A DNA stretch of 64,000 bases, from positions 251,001-315,000 of the forward strand of contig CAWZYM010000283.1 in NCBI GenBank assembly GCA_963966185.1, in the 5' to 3' direction. This document shows, piece by piece, positions 38,793-61,800 of the stretch. The stretch's first letter is position 1; each line of letters starts with the position of its first letter. Position numbers and translations under genes: made by a program. A model generated the notes under the pieces. It was not told where the DNA came from. It worked only from the letters and a program-made list of their open reading frames with translations, and did no database searches. The stretch is from Rhabditoides inermis. Its lineage: Eukaryota; Nematoda; Chromadorea; Rhabditida; Rhabditidae.

Positions 38793-39761
38793 GGTGTGTG
38801 GGGTAGGTTCTGGAAAGAAGAAGAGATGAGTATGAGACGTTGAGAAGCATAGGGTATACGCGGACACGGCAATGGAGGTATAGACGGCGGCGCGACTACT
38901 GAGAGAGAAGGGGAATGGTTGGAATAGACGGGGGAAATGGCGGCTGTGTGCTGTGTATGCAGGCAGGCCAGCCAGTGAGAGTGGTTGCGAGCGAGCGCGT
39001 GACGGCTGGACGCGACTGTGTGGGGCGGGGTTGGGTGGAATGGGAAGGGGGAATGGAAGGCAAGCCGGGGAGAAAGAGAAGAGACCTCTGCACTCGCGTC
39101 CCGCCGATCAATAGGCGAACACGGGCTGCGAATGATGTGGTGAGGAGGCGGTGCCGAGGCGAGACACGCTTTCGAATCTCCCGCCGAGCACGCCTGGCTC
39201 CGCCCCTCTCTGGGCACGTTGCCAGGGCACGGTGCCCGCGGCGTCGCTTTGATCTCGCCGCGCGACCGTGTTTGGCGAGTGAGTGCACGGTGAACGTAGA
39301 TTTTTGGAGAGATTTGTGTGACTGATAAGAAGTACTTTTTGATAGCGTTTAAACGATATTCGTGTTCGTAAAAGTTGGGTGAAGCAGGGTCGCGAGGGGT
39401 GCGTTGGTTGTCGTTATCTTGTTGCCTAGTTGCCAATTGCCATGTTTGTCTTTCTCCTCTGTGATATTCTCTCCCACGTCAATATTCTTCACTGTCGCGA
39501 ATGCTTCGTGATTTTATCGTATTGTTTCTCCCAATTTGCATAATGGTTTTTGTTTTAGGGTGGTTGCGATCTGCGTGTCGTGTGCTTGATTGGCAGGTGC
39601 GCGCGCGGGAAAGCGTCGCACTCCCGCTCTCACAGCTGGGGAGGATCTCTGGCCAGTGGCTAGGGTCACAGGTCGCGTGACCAAAGTGGGGATTACGGAG
39701 GGCGGACAAAGGGATCGCACGAGAGTGGACATAGGAGAAGAAGGAGGGAGAGGGAGCAGGC
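38793..39761. promoter_or_regulatory. Shared upstream region of divergent HMG-box and KDM4 genes
   Basis: GC- and CpG-rich stretch with long open frames on both strands but no recognisable domain. By position it is the promoter region of both genes. The KDM4 ATG at 39762 lies in a GGAGGGAG-rich leader. Confidence 0.45.
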
Positions 39762-49106
<9,345 letters not shown>

Positions 49107-50035
49107 GTGAGGGGAGGGGGGGGGGGGGGGAGAAAGGGGAGGAGGGATTGAGAGTAGTGTGCGAACTTTGGTTCGCAGCGCCCGCTGCGCCTGGCTGTGC
49201 AAAATGCCCTATGGTTTCCGTCCGTCCATCGCTCTACCGCGCCACCCACTACTCCTATCTAGCCAAACGTGACATCGATCCGATGGTCTCGGACCCGAGA
49301 TGCAGGATTCCAATTTTCAGCCATTTATCTCTCATATCCGCGGAGCTATAAGCTCCAGAAAGTCCGACGAAATAGCGCGTAATCAGAGAGAGTCAGACAC
49401 AAAAGCGGCGAAATAGTGTGTGAGGCGAGGAGACGGGTAGGTGGTTGAACGGTTGCATCGAGTAGGCCTTACACGAACGAGTACTGCGAATCGCAGACTC
49501 CAGCTTTCGAGAAACGGTTTTGACGTCACTCCTCTACACTACCTCACCTACAAATCTGCCCGTAATCTTTTTATAACTCCTCCTGGTTTCCTTTCACGAA
49601 GTGATTTAGTCGAGGCGAGGCGACACCAAACAGTTGTCGCGGGCTGTTCAAGAAAACTAGGCAACCGTGTAAGGTCTCCTTTTAATACAACATGCAAATA
49701 GGTGGCCACTACACTTCTACCAAAATTTGCATCTTTTTGTGACCTCTGACGCCCGCTATCAATTAAATTCTTCTAATCGACGTCGTTTTATTGCCCCGCG
49801 ACGAGAGAGTGTGGCGAGGTGAGAGTGCGCCAGCTGCCAGTCTGTCTGCTGTTAGAGAAAGAGACAGTCAATTGTGCAAATGAGCGAGAACAGCACCATG
49901 CACTACAAAACAGCTCACCACACTCCATAAAGGAACTGTGCGATTTCTATTTTCTGAGCAAATACAATACAAATATAACTGTATGCACTCACGTCTTTCT
50001 ATATTCAATCATAGAAGTGAGGCGAGGCGAAATAA
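49107..50035. other. Transition between KDM4 and satellite DNA
   Basis: No exon could be supported. It begins with a G-run (about 49111-49131). Scattered GGCGAG-containing fragments at about 49417, 49611, 49812 and 50020 resemble the GGCGAGAGTAG start of the 110-bp satellite, so satellite-like words appear before the regular array. A poly(A) signal for KDM4 was not identified. Confidence 0.5.
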
Positions 50036-51249
50036 GGCGAGAGTAGAGATTTTATAATATTAGATCCGTGATAACTAATCATTGTCAACCAGCTACTGAT
50101 AGAGTTTGACCGCTGAGGCGCGCGGAGCGTCTGTCTGTGATCAAAGGCGAGAGTAGATATTTTATGATATTAGATCCGTGATAACTAATAATTGTCAACC
50201 AGTTACTGATAGAATTTGACCGCTGAGGCGCGCGGAGCGGCTGTCTGTGATCAAAGGCGAGAGTAGAGATTTTATACTATTAGATCCGTGATAACTAATC
50301 ATTGTCAACCAGCTACTGATAGAGTTTGACCGCTGAGGCGCGCGGAGCGGCTGTCTGTGATCAAAGGCGAGAGTAGAGATTTTATACTATTAGATCCGTG
50401 ATAACTAATCATTGTCAACCAGCTACTGATAGAATTTGACCGCGGAGGCGCGCGAAGCGGCTGTCTGTGATCAAAGGCGAGAGTAGAGATTTCATAATAT
50501 TAGATCCGTGTTAACTAATTATTGTCAACCAGCTACTGATAGAATTTGACCGCGGAGGCGCGCGAAGCGGCTGTCTGTGATCATAGGCGAGAGTAGAGAT
50601 TTTATAATATTAGATCCGTGATAACTAATCATTGTCAACCAGCTACTGATAGAGTTTGACCGCTGAGGCGCGCGGAGCGTCTGTCTGTGATCAAAGGCGA
50701 GAGTAGATATTTTATGATATTAGATCCGTGATAACTAATAATTGTCAACCAGTTACTGATAGAATTTGACCGCTGAGGCGCGCGGAGCGGCTGTCTGTGA
50801 TCAAAGGCGAGAGTAGAGATTTTATACAATTAGATCCGTGATAACTAATCATTGTCAACCAGCTACTGATAGAGTTTGACCGCTGAGGCGCGCGGAGCGG
50901 CTGTCTGTGATCAAAGGCGAGAGTAGAGATTTTATACTATTAGATCCGTGATAACTAATCATTGTCAACCAGCTACTGATAGAATTTGACCGCGGAGGCG
51001 CGCGAAGCGGCTGTCTGTGATCAAAGGCGAGAGTAGAGATTTCATAATATTAGATCCGTGTTAACTAATTATTGTCAACCAGCTACTGATAGAATTTGAC
51101 CGCGGAGGCGCGCGAAGCGGCTGTCTGTGATCATAGGCGAGAGTAGAGATTTTATAATATTAGATCCGTGATAACTAATCATTGTCAACCAGCTACTGAT
51201 AGAATTTGACCGCGGAGGCGCGCGGAGAGGCTATCTATGATCGTAAGTA
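50036..51249. repeat. Satellite A: 110-bp tandem repeat, eleven units, 550-bp higher-order repeat
   Basis: Units begin with GGCGAGAGTAG at 50036, 50146, 50256, 50366, 50476, 50586, 50696, 50806, 50916, 51026 and 51136. Units 1-5 and 6-10 match pairwise by diagnostic variants (for example TATGATATT with AATAATTG in units 2 and 7; GATTTCATAATA with GTGTTAAC in 5 and 10), which gives a 5-unit higher-order repeat. Confidence 0.95.
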
Positions 51250-52130
51250 GGCGAGAGTAGTTATTTTATGACGAGAAAGTGAAAGATCAGAGAGTATAAG
51301 AAAACGCATATATGTATCAGTGAACAATGTATTATTATATTTACTGATCTACTGATAGAGTTTTAACGCGGAGGCGCGCGGAGCGTGCCGGAGCGCCTCC
51401 TATGTGCATCCGATAGAGTGAAATATCAGAGAGTCGGAGAGAATGCATATCAGTAACAGTGATCAATATATTCGCTTTATTACTGATCTACTGATAGACT
51501 TTGACCGCGGAGGCGCGCGAAGCGTGCCGGAGCGCCTCCTATGTGCATCCGAGAGAGTGAAATATCAGAGAGTCGAAGAGAATACATATCAGTAACAGTG
51601 ATCAATATATTCTTATTATTACTGATCTACTGATAGACTTCGACCGCGGAGGCGCGCGAAGCGTGCCGGAGCGCCTCCTATGTGCATCCGAAAGAGTGAA
51701 ATATCAGAGAGTCGGAGAGAATGCATATCAGTAACAGTGATCAATATATTCTTATTATTACTGATCTACTGATAGACTTTGCCGCGGAGGCGCGCGGAGC
51801 GTGCCGGAGCGCCCTCCATGTGCATACGAGAGAGTAAATTATCAGGGAGTAGAAGAAAATGCATATCAGTATCAGTGATCAATAGATCAGTATAATTACT
51901 GATCTGTTGATCGGCTTTGACCGCGGAGGCGCGCGAAGCGTGCCGGAGCGCTTTTTATGTGCATACGAGAAAGTGAAAGATCAGAGAGTAAGAGAAAATG
52001 CATATCCGTAGCAGTGATCAATGTTTTATTATAATTATCGATCTACTGATATACTTTGACCGTGGAGGCGCGCGGAGCGTGCCCGGATCGCTTTCTATGA
52101 GCATAGTAAATATAACATCTGTAGATAAGC
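51250..52130. repeat. Satellite B: ~138-bp tandem repeat, six units
   Basis: The landmark CTACTGATAG recurs at about 51350, 51488, 51628, 51766, 51904 (variant) and 52043. Units share GACCGCGGAGGCGCGCG with satellite A and add GTGCCGGAGCGC and TATCAGTAACAGTGATCAATA. Divergence rises toward both edges. Confidence 0.92.
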
Positions 52131-52376
52131 AGTCAAGCAGATACTATCAACCAGATACTGATAGACTGTGACACTTTCTAAATATTTGAAACTAAGTACT
52201 GAAAAAAAAGGAAATAAATAAAGATCAGTCATCTATTGAAAGACTGACAACAGCACTTCTAGCACAGCTCCTAATAGCACTTCCAGAGCACATATCAAGT
52301 CAATCTATATATCAATCGATAGATAATTTTCTCCTCTATTTTATACCTATATTTCTAGCGCGCGAAGCGCGCTAGT

Positions 52377-55300
52377 CGCCTCTCTCCCCCCCTAAAATTT
52401 CAGATGGCGTTTGTTTGTTTGTTGTCCGCTCACGTACAGAGTTTCTGGTTAGAGATCTCGAGCTGACCTTCTAGACTTAAGCTAAGGTGGTCCATGAGAC
52501 GGCACACCTAACTTTACATCTCATTTGCATATTTCCTTATAGGGGTTCACATGGAGAGTCAAATTTTTGATGGTCTCTAAAACTGTACTCAGCCAACGTA
52601 CAGGAACCAAACTTGGCACTTATACTTAACTGGTTCGAGTCATCATAACCCAATCATATGATCTAATTTTTCACCTCATTTGCATATGTCTATTTTTGGG
52701 CATGTCATAACTTTCGCTTAAGTGACAGTTGAGAGTTGGATTTCATAATTTTATTATCAATTCAGTCATATCATCTACTATGAATATTTTCAGAATTTTG
52801 ACTAATTTCTGATTTTTCGCCTCTCTCCCCCCCTAAAATGTCAGATGCCGTTTGTCCCACCTCAGAACTCATTACTCATTCAAGTCTCAGGGCTCTTCTT
52901 TTGGGGTTAAGCATCGTTAGGGTCTGGCACGCAATCGTTTCTTTGACACCTCATTTGCATATTCCATATTTGGTATAGAGAAATCTGGTCTGTAACTTTT
53001 GACTGAGCGAGAGTTGAGAGCTGGATTTTGTAATTTAATTATCACTACCTCAACACCTTTAACTGTGATTTTTTCCAGATTTTTATCTAATTTTTGAATT
53101 TTTATTTATTTTCAAAATTTCACTTTTAATTACTCAGAATCACATTTAAATTAATCACTTGCTTCTTTTTGAAGCTAAAAGGTTCATACTCGGTACAGGT
53201 AACAAGTAAACAAGTTCAAATTTTTTGGTAAACAACAACAGTAGAAGATGGGTTGTTGGTTCCCACATTCTCGTGCAGAAAACGACCAAATTCACTCCCT
53301 TTACTAGAACCAAGTTCATCCCTTGGTTGACGATTCCTTAGTTTGCAGGGGTTTATGCACTTTTGAACGATCACCACGTCTTCAGATTCAGTCGTGGTAG
53401 ATCCTGAGAACTGTCTGTGATTCTAGACACGCTCCCCGCGCCTCCGCGGTCAAAGCCGATCGCCTCTCTCCCCCCCTAAAATTTCAGATGGCGTTTGTTT
53501 GTTTGTTGTCCGCTCACGTACAGAGTTTCTGGTTAGAGATCTCGAGCTGACCTTCTAGACTTAAGCTAAGGTGGTCCATGAGACGGCACACCTAACTTTA
53601 CATCTCATTTGCATATTTCCTTATAGGGGTTCACATGGAGAGTCAAATTTTTGATGGTCTCTAAAACTGTACTCAGCCAACGTACAGGAACCAAACTTGG
53701 CACTTATACTTAACTGGTTCGAGTCATCATAACCCAATCATATGATCTAATTTTTCACCTCATTTGCATATGTCTATTTTTGGGCATGTCATAACTTTCG
53801 CTTAAGTGACAGTTGAGAGTTGGATTTCATAATTTTATTATCAATTCAGTCATATCATCTACTATGAATATTTTCAGAATTTTGACTAATTTCTGATTTT
53901 TCGCCTCTCTCCCCCCCTAAAATGTCAGATGCCGTTTGTCCCACCTCAGAACTCATTACTCATTCAAGTCTCAGGGCTCTTCTTTTGGGGTTAAGCATCG
54001 TTAGGGTCTGGCACGCAATCGTTTCTTTGACACCTCATTTGCATATTCCATATTTGGTATAGAGAAATCTGGTCTGTAACTTTTGACTGAGCGAGAGTTG
54101 AGAGCTGGATTTTGTAATTTAATTATCACTACCTCAACACCTTTAACTGTGATTTTTTCCAGATTTTTATCTAATTTTTGAATTTTTATTTATTTTCAAA
54201 ATTTCACTTTTAATTACTCAGAATCACATTTAAATTAATCACTTGCTTCTTTTTGAAGCTAAAAGGTTCATACTCGGTACAGGTAACAAGTAAACAAGTT
54301 CAAATTTTTTGGTAAACAACAACAGTAGAAGATGGGTTGTTGGTTCCCACATTCTCGTGCAGAAAACGACCAAATTCACTCCCTTTACTAGAACCAAGTT
54401 CATTCCTTGGTTGACGATTCCTTAGTTTGCAGGGGTTTATGCACTTTTGAACGATCACCACGTCTTCAGATTCAGTCGTGGTAGATCCTGAGAACTGTCT
54501 GTGATTCTAGACACGCTCCCCGCGCCTCCGCGGTCAAAGCCGATCGCCTCTCTCCCCCCCTAAAATTTCAGATGGCGTTTGTTTGTTTGTTGTCCGCTCA
54601 CGTACAGAGTTTCTGGTTAGAGATCTCGAGCTGACCTTCTAGACTTAAGCTAAGGTGGTCCATGAGACGGCACACCTAACTTTACATCTCATTTGCATAT
54701 TTCCTTATAGGGGTTCACATGGAGAGTCAAATTTTTGATGGTCTCTAAAACTGTACTCAGCCAACGTACAGGAACCAAACTTGGCACTTATACTTAACTG
54801 GTTCGAGTCATCATAACCCAATCATATGATCTAATTTTTCACCTCATTTGCATATGTCTATTTTTGGGCATGTCATAACTTTCGCTTAAGTGACAGTTGA
54901 GAGTTGGATTTCATAATTTTATTATCAATTCAGTCATATCATCTACTATGAATATTTTCAGAATTTTGACTAATTTCTGATTTTTCGCCTCTCTCCCCCC
55001 CTAAAATGTCAGATGCCGTTTGTCCCACCTCAGAACTCATTACTCATTCAAGTCTCAGGGCTCTTCTTTTGGGGTTAAGCATCGTTAGGGTCTGGCACGC
55101 AATCGTTTCTTTGACACCTCATTTGCATATTCCATATTTGGTATAGAGAAATCTGGTCTGTAACTTTTGACTGAGCGAGAGTTGAGAGCTGGATTTTGTA
55201 ATTTAATTATCACTACCTCAACACCTTTAACTGTGATTTTTTCCAGATTTTTATCTAATTTTTGAATTTTTATTTATTTTCAAAATTTCACTTTTAATTA

Positions 55301-57762
55301 CTCAGAATCACATTTAAATTAATCACTTGCTTCTTTTTGAAGCTAAAAGGTTCATACTCGGTACAGGTAACAAGTAAACAAGTTCAAATTTTTTGGTAAA
55401 CAACAACAGTAGAAGATGGGTTGTTGGTTCCCACATTCTCGTGCAGAAAACGACCAAATTCACTCCCTTTACTAGAACCAAGTTCATTCCTTGGTTGACG
55501 ATTCCTTAGTTTGCAGGGGTTTATGCACTTTTGAACGATCACCACGTCTTCAGATTCAGTCGTGGTAGATCCTGAGAACTGTCTGTGATTCTAGACACGC
55601 TCCCCGCGCCTCCGCGGTCAAAGCCGATCGCCTCTCTCCCCCCCTAAAATTTCAGATGGCGTTTGTTTGTTTGTTGTCCGCTCACGTACAGAGTTTCTGG
55701 TTAGAGATCTCGAGCTGACCTTCTAGACTTAAGCTAAGGTGGTCCATGAGACGGCACACCTAACTTTACATCTCATTTGCATATTTCCTTATAGGGGTTC
55801 ACATGGAGAGTCAAATTTTTGATGGTCTCTAAAACTGTACTCAGCCAACGTACAGGAACCAAACTTGGCACTTATACTTAACTGGTTCGAGTCATCATAA
55901 CCCAATCATATGATCTAATTTTTCACCTCATTTGCATATGTCTATTTTTGGGCATGTCATAACTTTCGCTTAAGTGACAGTTGAGAGTTGGATTTCATAA
56001 TTTTATTATCAATTCAGTCATATCATCTACTATGAATATTTTCAGAATTTTGACTAATTTCTGATTTTTCGCCTCTCTCCCCCCCTAAAATGTCAGATGC
56101 CGTTTGTCCCACCTCAGAACTCATTACTCATTCAAGTCTCAGGGCTCTTCTTTTGGGGTTAAGCATCGTTAGGGTCTGGCACGCAATCGTTTCTTTGACA
56201 CCTCATTTGCATATTCCATATTTGGTATAGAGAAATCTGGTCTGTAACTTTTGACTGAGCGAGAGTTGAGAGCTGGATTTTGTAATTTAATTATCACTAC
56301 CTCAACACCTTTAACTGTGATTTTTTCCAGATTTTTATCTAATTTTTGAATTTTTATTTATTTTCAAAATTTCACTTTTAATTACTCAGAATCACATTTA
56401 AATTAATCACTTGCTTCTTTTTGAAGCTAAAAGGTTCATACTCGGTACAGGTAACAAGTAAACAAGTTCAAATTTTTTGGTAAACAACAACAGTAGAAGA
56501 TGGGTTGTTGGTTCCCACATTCTCGTGCAGAAAACGACCAAATTCACTCCCTTTACTAGAACCAAGTTCATTCCTTGGTTGACGATTCCTTAGTTTGCAG
56601 GGGTTTATGCACTTTTGAACGATCACCACGTCTTCAGATTCAGTCGTGGTAGATCCTGAGAACTGTCTGTGATTCTAGACACGCTCCCCGCGCCTCCGCG
56701 GTCAAAGCCGATCGCCTCTCTCCCCCCCTAAAATTTCAGATGGCGTTTGTTTGTTTGTTGTCCGCTCACGTACAGAGTTTCTGGTTAGAGATCTCGAGCT
56801 GACCTTCTAGACTTAAGCTAAGGTGGTCCATGAGACGGCACACCTAACTTTACATCTCATTTGCATATTTCCTTATAGGGGTTCACATGGAGAGTCAAAT
56901 TTTTGATGGTCTCTAAAACTGTACTCAGCCAACGTACAGGAACCAAACTTGGCACTTATACTTAACTGGTTCGAGTCATCATAACCCAATCATATGATCT
57001 AATTTTTCACCTCATTTGCATATGTCTATTTTTGGGCATGTCATAACTTTCGCTTAAGTGACAGTTGAGAGTTGGATTTCATAATTTTATTATCAATTCA
57101 GTCATATCATCTACTATGAATATTTTCAGAATTTTGACTAATTTCTGATTTTTCGCCTCTCTCCCCCCCTAAAATGTCAGATGCCGTTTGTCCCACCTCA
57201 GAACTCATTACTCATTCAAGTCTCAGGGCTCTTCTTTTGGGGTTAAGCATCGTTAGGGTCTGGCACGCAATCGTTTCTTTGACACCTCATTTGCATATTC
57301 CATATTTGGTATAGAGAAATCTGGTCTGTAACTTTTGACTGAGCGAGAGTTGAGAGCTGGATTTTGTAATTTAATTATCACTACCTCAACACCTTTAACT
57401 GTGATTTTTTCCAGATTTTTATCTAATTTTTGAATTTTTATTTATTTTCAAAATTTCACTTTTAATTACTCAGAATCACATTTAAATTAATCACTTGCTT
57501 CTTTTTGAAGCTAAAAGGTTCATACTCGGTACAGGTAACAAGTAAACAAGTTCAAATTTTTTGGTAAACAACAACAGTAGAAGATGGGTTGTTGGTTCCC
57601 ACATTCTCGTGCAGAAAACGACCAAATTCACTCCCTTTACTAGAACCAAGTTCATTCCTTGGTTGACGATTCCTTAGTTTGCAGGGGTTTATGCACTTTT
57701 GAACGATCACCACGTCTTCAGATTCAGTCGTGGTAGATCCTGAGAACTGTCTGTGATTCTAG
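52377..57762. repeat. Satellite C: 1,084-bp tandem repeat, five copies
   Basis: Copies start at 52377, 53461, 54545, 55629 and 56713, exactly 1,084 bp apart and almost identical. Each contains two diverged halves that start CGCCTCTCTCCCCCCCTAAA and carry CTCATTTGCATA words. The end of each unit holds the reverse complement of the GACCGCGGAGGCGCG block of satellites A and B. The fifth copy breaks at 57762. No long open frame is present. Confidence 0.96.
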
Positions 57763-57949
57763 ACCTTCATCACTATACGTGCGATTTTTCTCCAATCTCT
57801 ATCACTTTTCTACGATTTATAACAAATTTTCAAAGTTTCCGGTCCTTGAACCCAAATGGTGCAATGACCGTTCTTTTTCAATGGAAGTTGGCCGTTTTTT
57901 CGGCCGTTGGCCGATATTTCGGCCGCCCATTGCCTGTTCGCTAACGACC
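57763..57949. other. Unique insert between satellite C and its diverged remnant
   Basis: About 187 bp not repeated elsewhere in the window, with GGCCGTTTTTTCGGCCGTTGGCCGATATTTCGGCC-type palindromic words at 57891-57925. Confidence 0.6.
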
Positions 57950-58856
57950 CCTTGGGCATGTCATAACTTTCGCTTAAATGACAGTTGAGAGTTGGATTTC
58001 ATAATTTAATTATCAGTATACGCATATCATCTACTATGAATATTTTCAGAATTTTAACTAAGTTTTCAATTTTTGAAGTTTCGCCTCTCTCCCCCCCTAA
58101 AATGTCAGATGCCGTCTGTCCACTCTCAGAACTCATTACTGAGTAGAGTCTCAGGGCTCTCCTTTTGGGGTTAAGCATCGTTAGGGTCTGGCACGCAATC
58201 GTTTCTTTGACACCTCATTTGCATATTCCATATTTGGTATACAGAAAACTGGTCTGTAACTTTTGACTGAGCGAGAGTTGAGAGCTGGATTTTGTAATTT
58301 AATTATCAGTACCTCAACACCTTTAACTGTGATTTTTTCCAGATTTTTATCAATCTTTTTGAATTTTATTTTATTTTCAAAGTTTCACTTTACTAAGATT
58401 CGCCTCTCTCCCCCCCTAAAATGTCAGATGCCGTTTGTATGTCCAGAGACCTACAGCTCTTCAGAGACAAGTTACAGGGATGACGGTTCGGGGTTAAGGT
58501 TCTATAGTTGACGTGACGCGATACAGGTTTTGGCAACTCATTTGCATATCTCCTTATATGGGTTCCACGAGAGGGACTTTGGACTTTGACTCGAAAACAG
58601 ACTTTTCACTATAACTCGATAACGAATTGAGGTAGACAGTTCATATTCACACCATACAACAACCTAACTAAGACAAAAGTTTTAGTAAACATAATATGTA
58701 AACAAGTAAACAAGTAAACAAATTATGTAAACAATCTCGGAAACCTTAATAACTTTGTTAGTTTTCAAGATAGACACTTCATACTCATACCATAACACAA
58801 GTACACAAGTACATTTATGATAGTAAACAACTCATGTCAACAAGTAAACAAAGAAG
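57950..58856. repeat. Diverged satellite C remnant and transition to satellite D
   Basis: 57950-58440 aligns with the second part of satellite C at reduced identity, including two CGCCTCTCTCCCCCCCTAAA starts. 58500-58856 contains looser units with TTTGCATA, ATAACT and 'AAGTAAACA' words that look intermediate between families C and D. Confidence 0.75.
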
Positions 58857-61800
58857 CCCAAATAAGGTCGTGTTTGTATCTCAGCTTCTGTTATAGCTAC
58901 AGTCTTGATATTTGGTATAAGTACAAAGTACTTGAGTACCAACTGTTTGGTATACAACTTATTATATTAAATCTCATTTGCATACTCCAAATAAGGTCAT
59001 GTTCATATCTCAGCTCCTATTATAGCTACAATCTTGATACTCGGTATAAGTACAAAGTACTTGAGTACAAACTGTTTGGTATACAACTTATTTAATTAAA
59101 CCTCATTTGAATATCCCAAATAAGGTCATGTTCATATCTCAGCTCATATTATAGCTACAATCTTGATGCTTGGTATAAGTACGAAGTACAGGAGTACAAA
59201 ATGTTTGATATACAATTTCTCTAGTTATACCTCATTTGCATACGCCAAACAAGGTCATGATCATATCTCAGCTCCTATTATAGCTACAATCTTGATACTT
59301 TGTATAAGTACGAAGTACAGGAGTAAAAAATGTTTGATATACAACTTCTCTAATTAAACTTCATTTGAATATCCCTAATAAGGTCATGTTCATATCTCAG
59401 CTCCTATTATAGCTACAATCTTCATACTTGGTATAAGTACGAAGTACAGGAGTACAACATGTTTGATATACAACTTCTCTAATTAAACCTCATTTGAATA
59501 TCCCTAATAAGGTCATGTTCATATCTCAGCTCCTATTATAGCTACAATCTTGATACTCGGTATAAGTACAAAGTACTTGAGTACAAACTGTTTGGTATAC
59601 AACTTATTTAATTAAACCTCATTTGAATATCCCAAATAAGGTCATGTTCATATCTCAGCTCATATTATAGCTACAATCTTGATGCTTGGTATAAGTACGA
59701 AGTACAGGAGTACAAAATGTTTGATATACAATTTCTCTAATTATACCTCATTTGCATACGCCAAACAAGGTCATGATCATATCTCAGCTCCTATTATAGC
59801 TACAATCTTGATACGTTGTATAAGTACGAAGTACAGGAGTAAAAAATGTATGATATACAACTTCTCTAATTAAACTTCATTTGAATATCCCTAATAAGGT
59901 CATGTTCATATCTCAGCTCCTATTATAGCTACAATCTTCATACTTGGTGTAAGTTCAAAGTGCTTGGGTACAAACTGTTTGGTATACAACTTATCTAATT
60001 AAACCTCATTTGAATATCCCTAATAAGTTCATGTTCATATCTCAGCTCCTATTATAGTTACAATCTAGCTACTTGGTATAAGTACAAACTGCTTGGGTAC
60101 AAACTGTTTGGTATACAACTTATTTGATTAAATCTCATTTGATTATCCCAATTAAGGTCATGTTCATATCTCAGCTCCTATTATAGGTAAAATCTTGATA
60201 TTTGGTATAAGTACAAAGTGCTTGGATACAAACTGTTTGGTATACAACTTATTTAATTAAACATCATTTGAATATCCCAAATAAGGTCATGTTCATATCT
60301 CAGCTCCTATTATAGCTACAATCTTGATAGTTGGTATAAGTACGAAGTACAGGAGTACAAAATGTTTGATATACAACTTCTCTAATTAAACCTCATTTGA
60401 ATATCCCTAATAAGGTCATGTTCATATCTCAGCTCCTATTATAGCTACAATCTTGATACTTTGTATAAGTACGAAGTACAGGAGTAAAAAATGTTTGATA
60501 TACAACTTCTCTAATTAAACTTCATTTGAATATCCCTAATAAGGTCATGTTCATATCTCAGCTCCTATTATAGCTACAATCTTGATACTTTGTATAAGTA
60601 CGAAGTACAGGAGTAAAAAATGTTTGATATACAACTTCTCTAATTAAACTTCATTTGAATATCCCTAATAAGGTCATGTTCATATCTCAGCTCCTATTAT
60701 AGCTACAATCTTCATACTTGGTATAAGTACGAAGTACAGGAGTACAACATGTTTGATATACAACTTCTCTAATTAAACCTCATTTGAATATCCCTAATAA
60801 GGTCATGTTCATATCTCAGCTCCTATTATAGCTACAATCTTGATACTCGGTATAAGTACAAAGTACTTGAGTACAAACTGTTTGGTATACAACTTATTTA
60901 ATTAAACCTCATTTGAATATCCCAAATAAGGTCATGTTCATATCTCAGCTCATATTATAGCTACAATCTTGATGCTTGGTATAAGTACGAAGTACAGGAG
61001 TACAAAATGTTTGATATACAATTTCTCTAATTATACCTCATTTGCATACGCCAAACAAGGTCATGATCATATCTCAGCTCCTATTATAGCTACAATCTTG
61101 ATACTTTGTATAAGTACGAAGTACAGGAGTAAAAAATGTATGATATACAACTTCTCTAATTAAACTTCATTTGAATATCCCTAATAAGGTCATGTTCATA
61201 TCTCAGCTCCTATTATAGCTACAATCTTCATACTTGGTGTAAGTTCAAAGTGCTTGGGTACAAACTGTTTGGTATACAACTTATCTAATTAAACCTCATT
61301 TGAATATCCCTAATAAGTTCATGTTCATATCTCAGCTCCTATTATAGTTACAATCTAGCTACTTGGTATAAGTACAAACTGCTTGGGTACAAACTGTTTG
61401 GTATACAACTTATTTGATTAAATCTCATTTGATTATCCCAATTAAGGTCATGTTCATATCTCAGCTCCTATTATAGGTAAAATCTTGATATTTGGTATAA
61501 GTACAAAGTGCTTGGATACAAACTGTTTGGTATACAACTTATTTAATTAAACATCATTTGAATATCCCAAATAAGGTCATGTTCATATCTCAGCTCCTAT
61601 TATAGCTACAATCTTGATAGTTGGTATAAGTACGAAGTACAGGAGTACAAAATGTTTGATATACAACTTCTCTAATTAAACCTCATTTGAATATCCCTAA
61701 TAAGGTCATGTTCATATCTCAGCTCCTATTATAGCTACAATCTTGATACTTTGTATAAGTACGAAGTACAGGAGTAAAAAATGTTTGATATACAACTTCT

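Noticed and set aside
38702..39436. 244-residue minus-strand open frame upstream of the HMG-box gene
   Set aside because: Pro/Ser/His/Arg-rich translation of a CpG-rich promoter region that overlaps HMG exon 1 out of frame; no domain.
49192..49351. Final KDM4 exon after a CGCAG acceptor
   Set aside because: In the required phase it gives about 19 residues unlike any Tudor sequence before a stop; the longer frame is in the wrong phase.
50036..52130. CRISPR-like regular repeats
   Set aside because: Units of 110-138 bp are fully homologous with no unique spacers, and the genome is eukaryotic; they are satellites.
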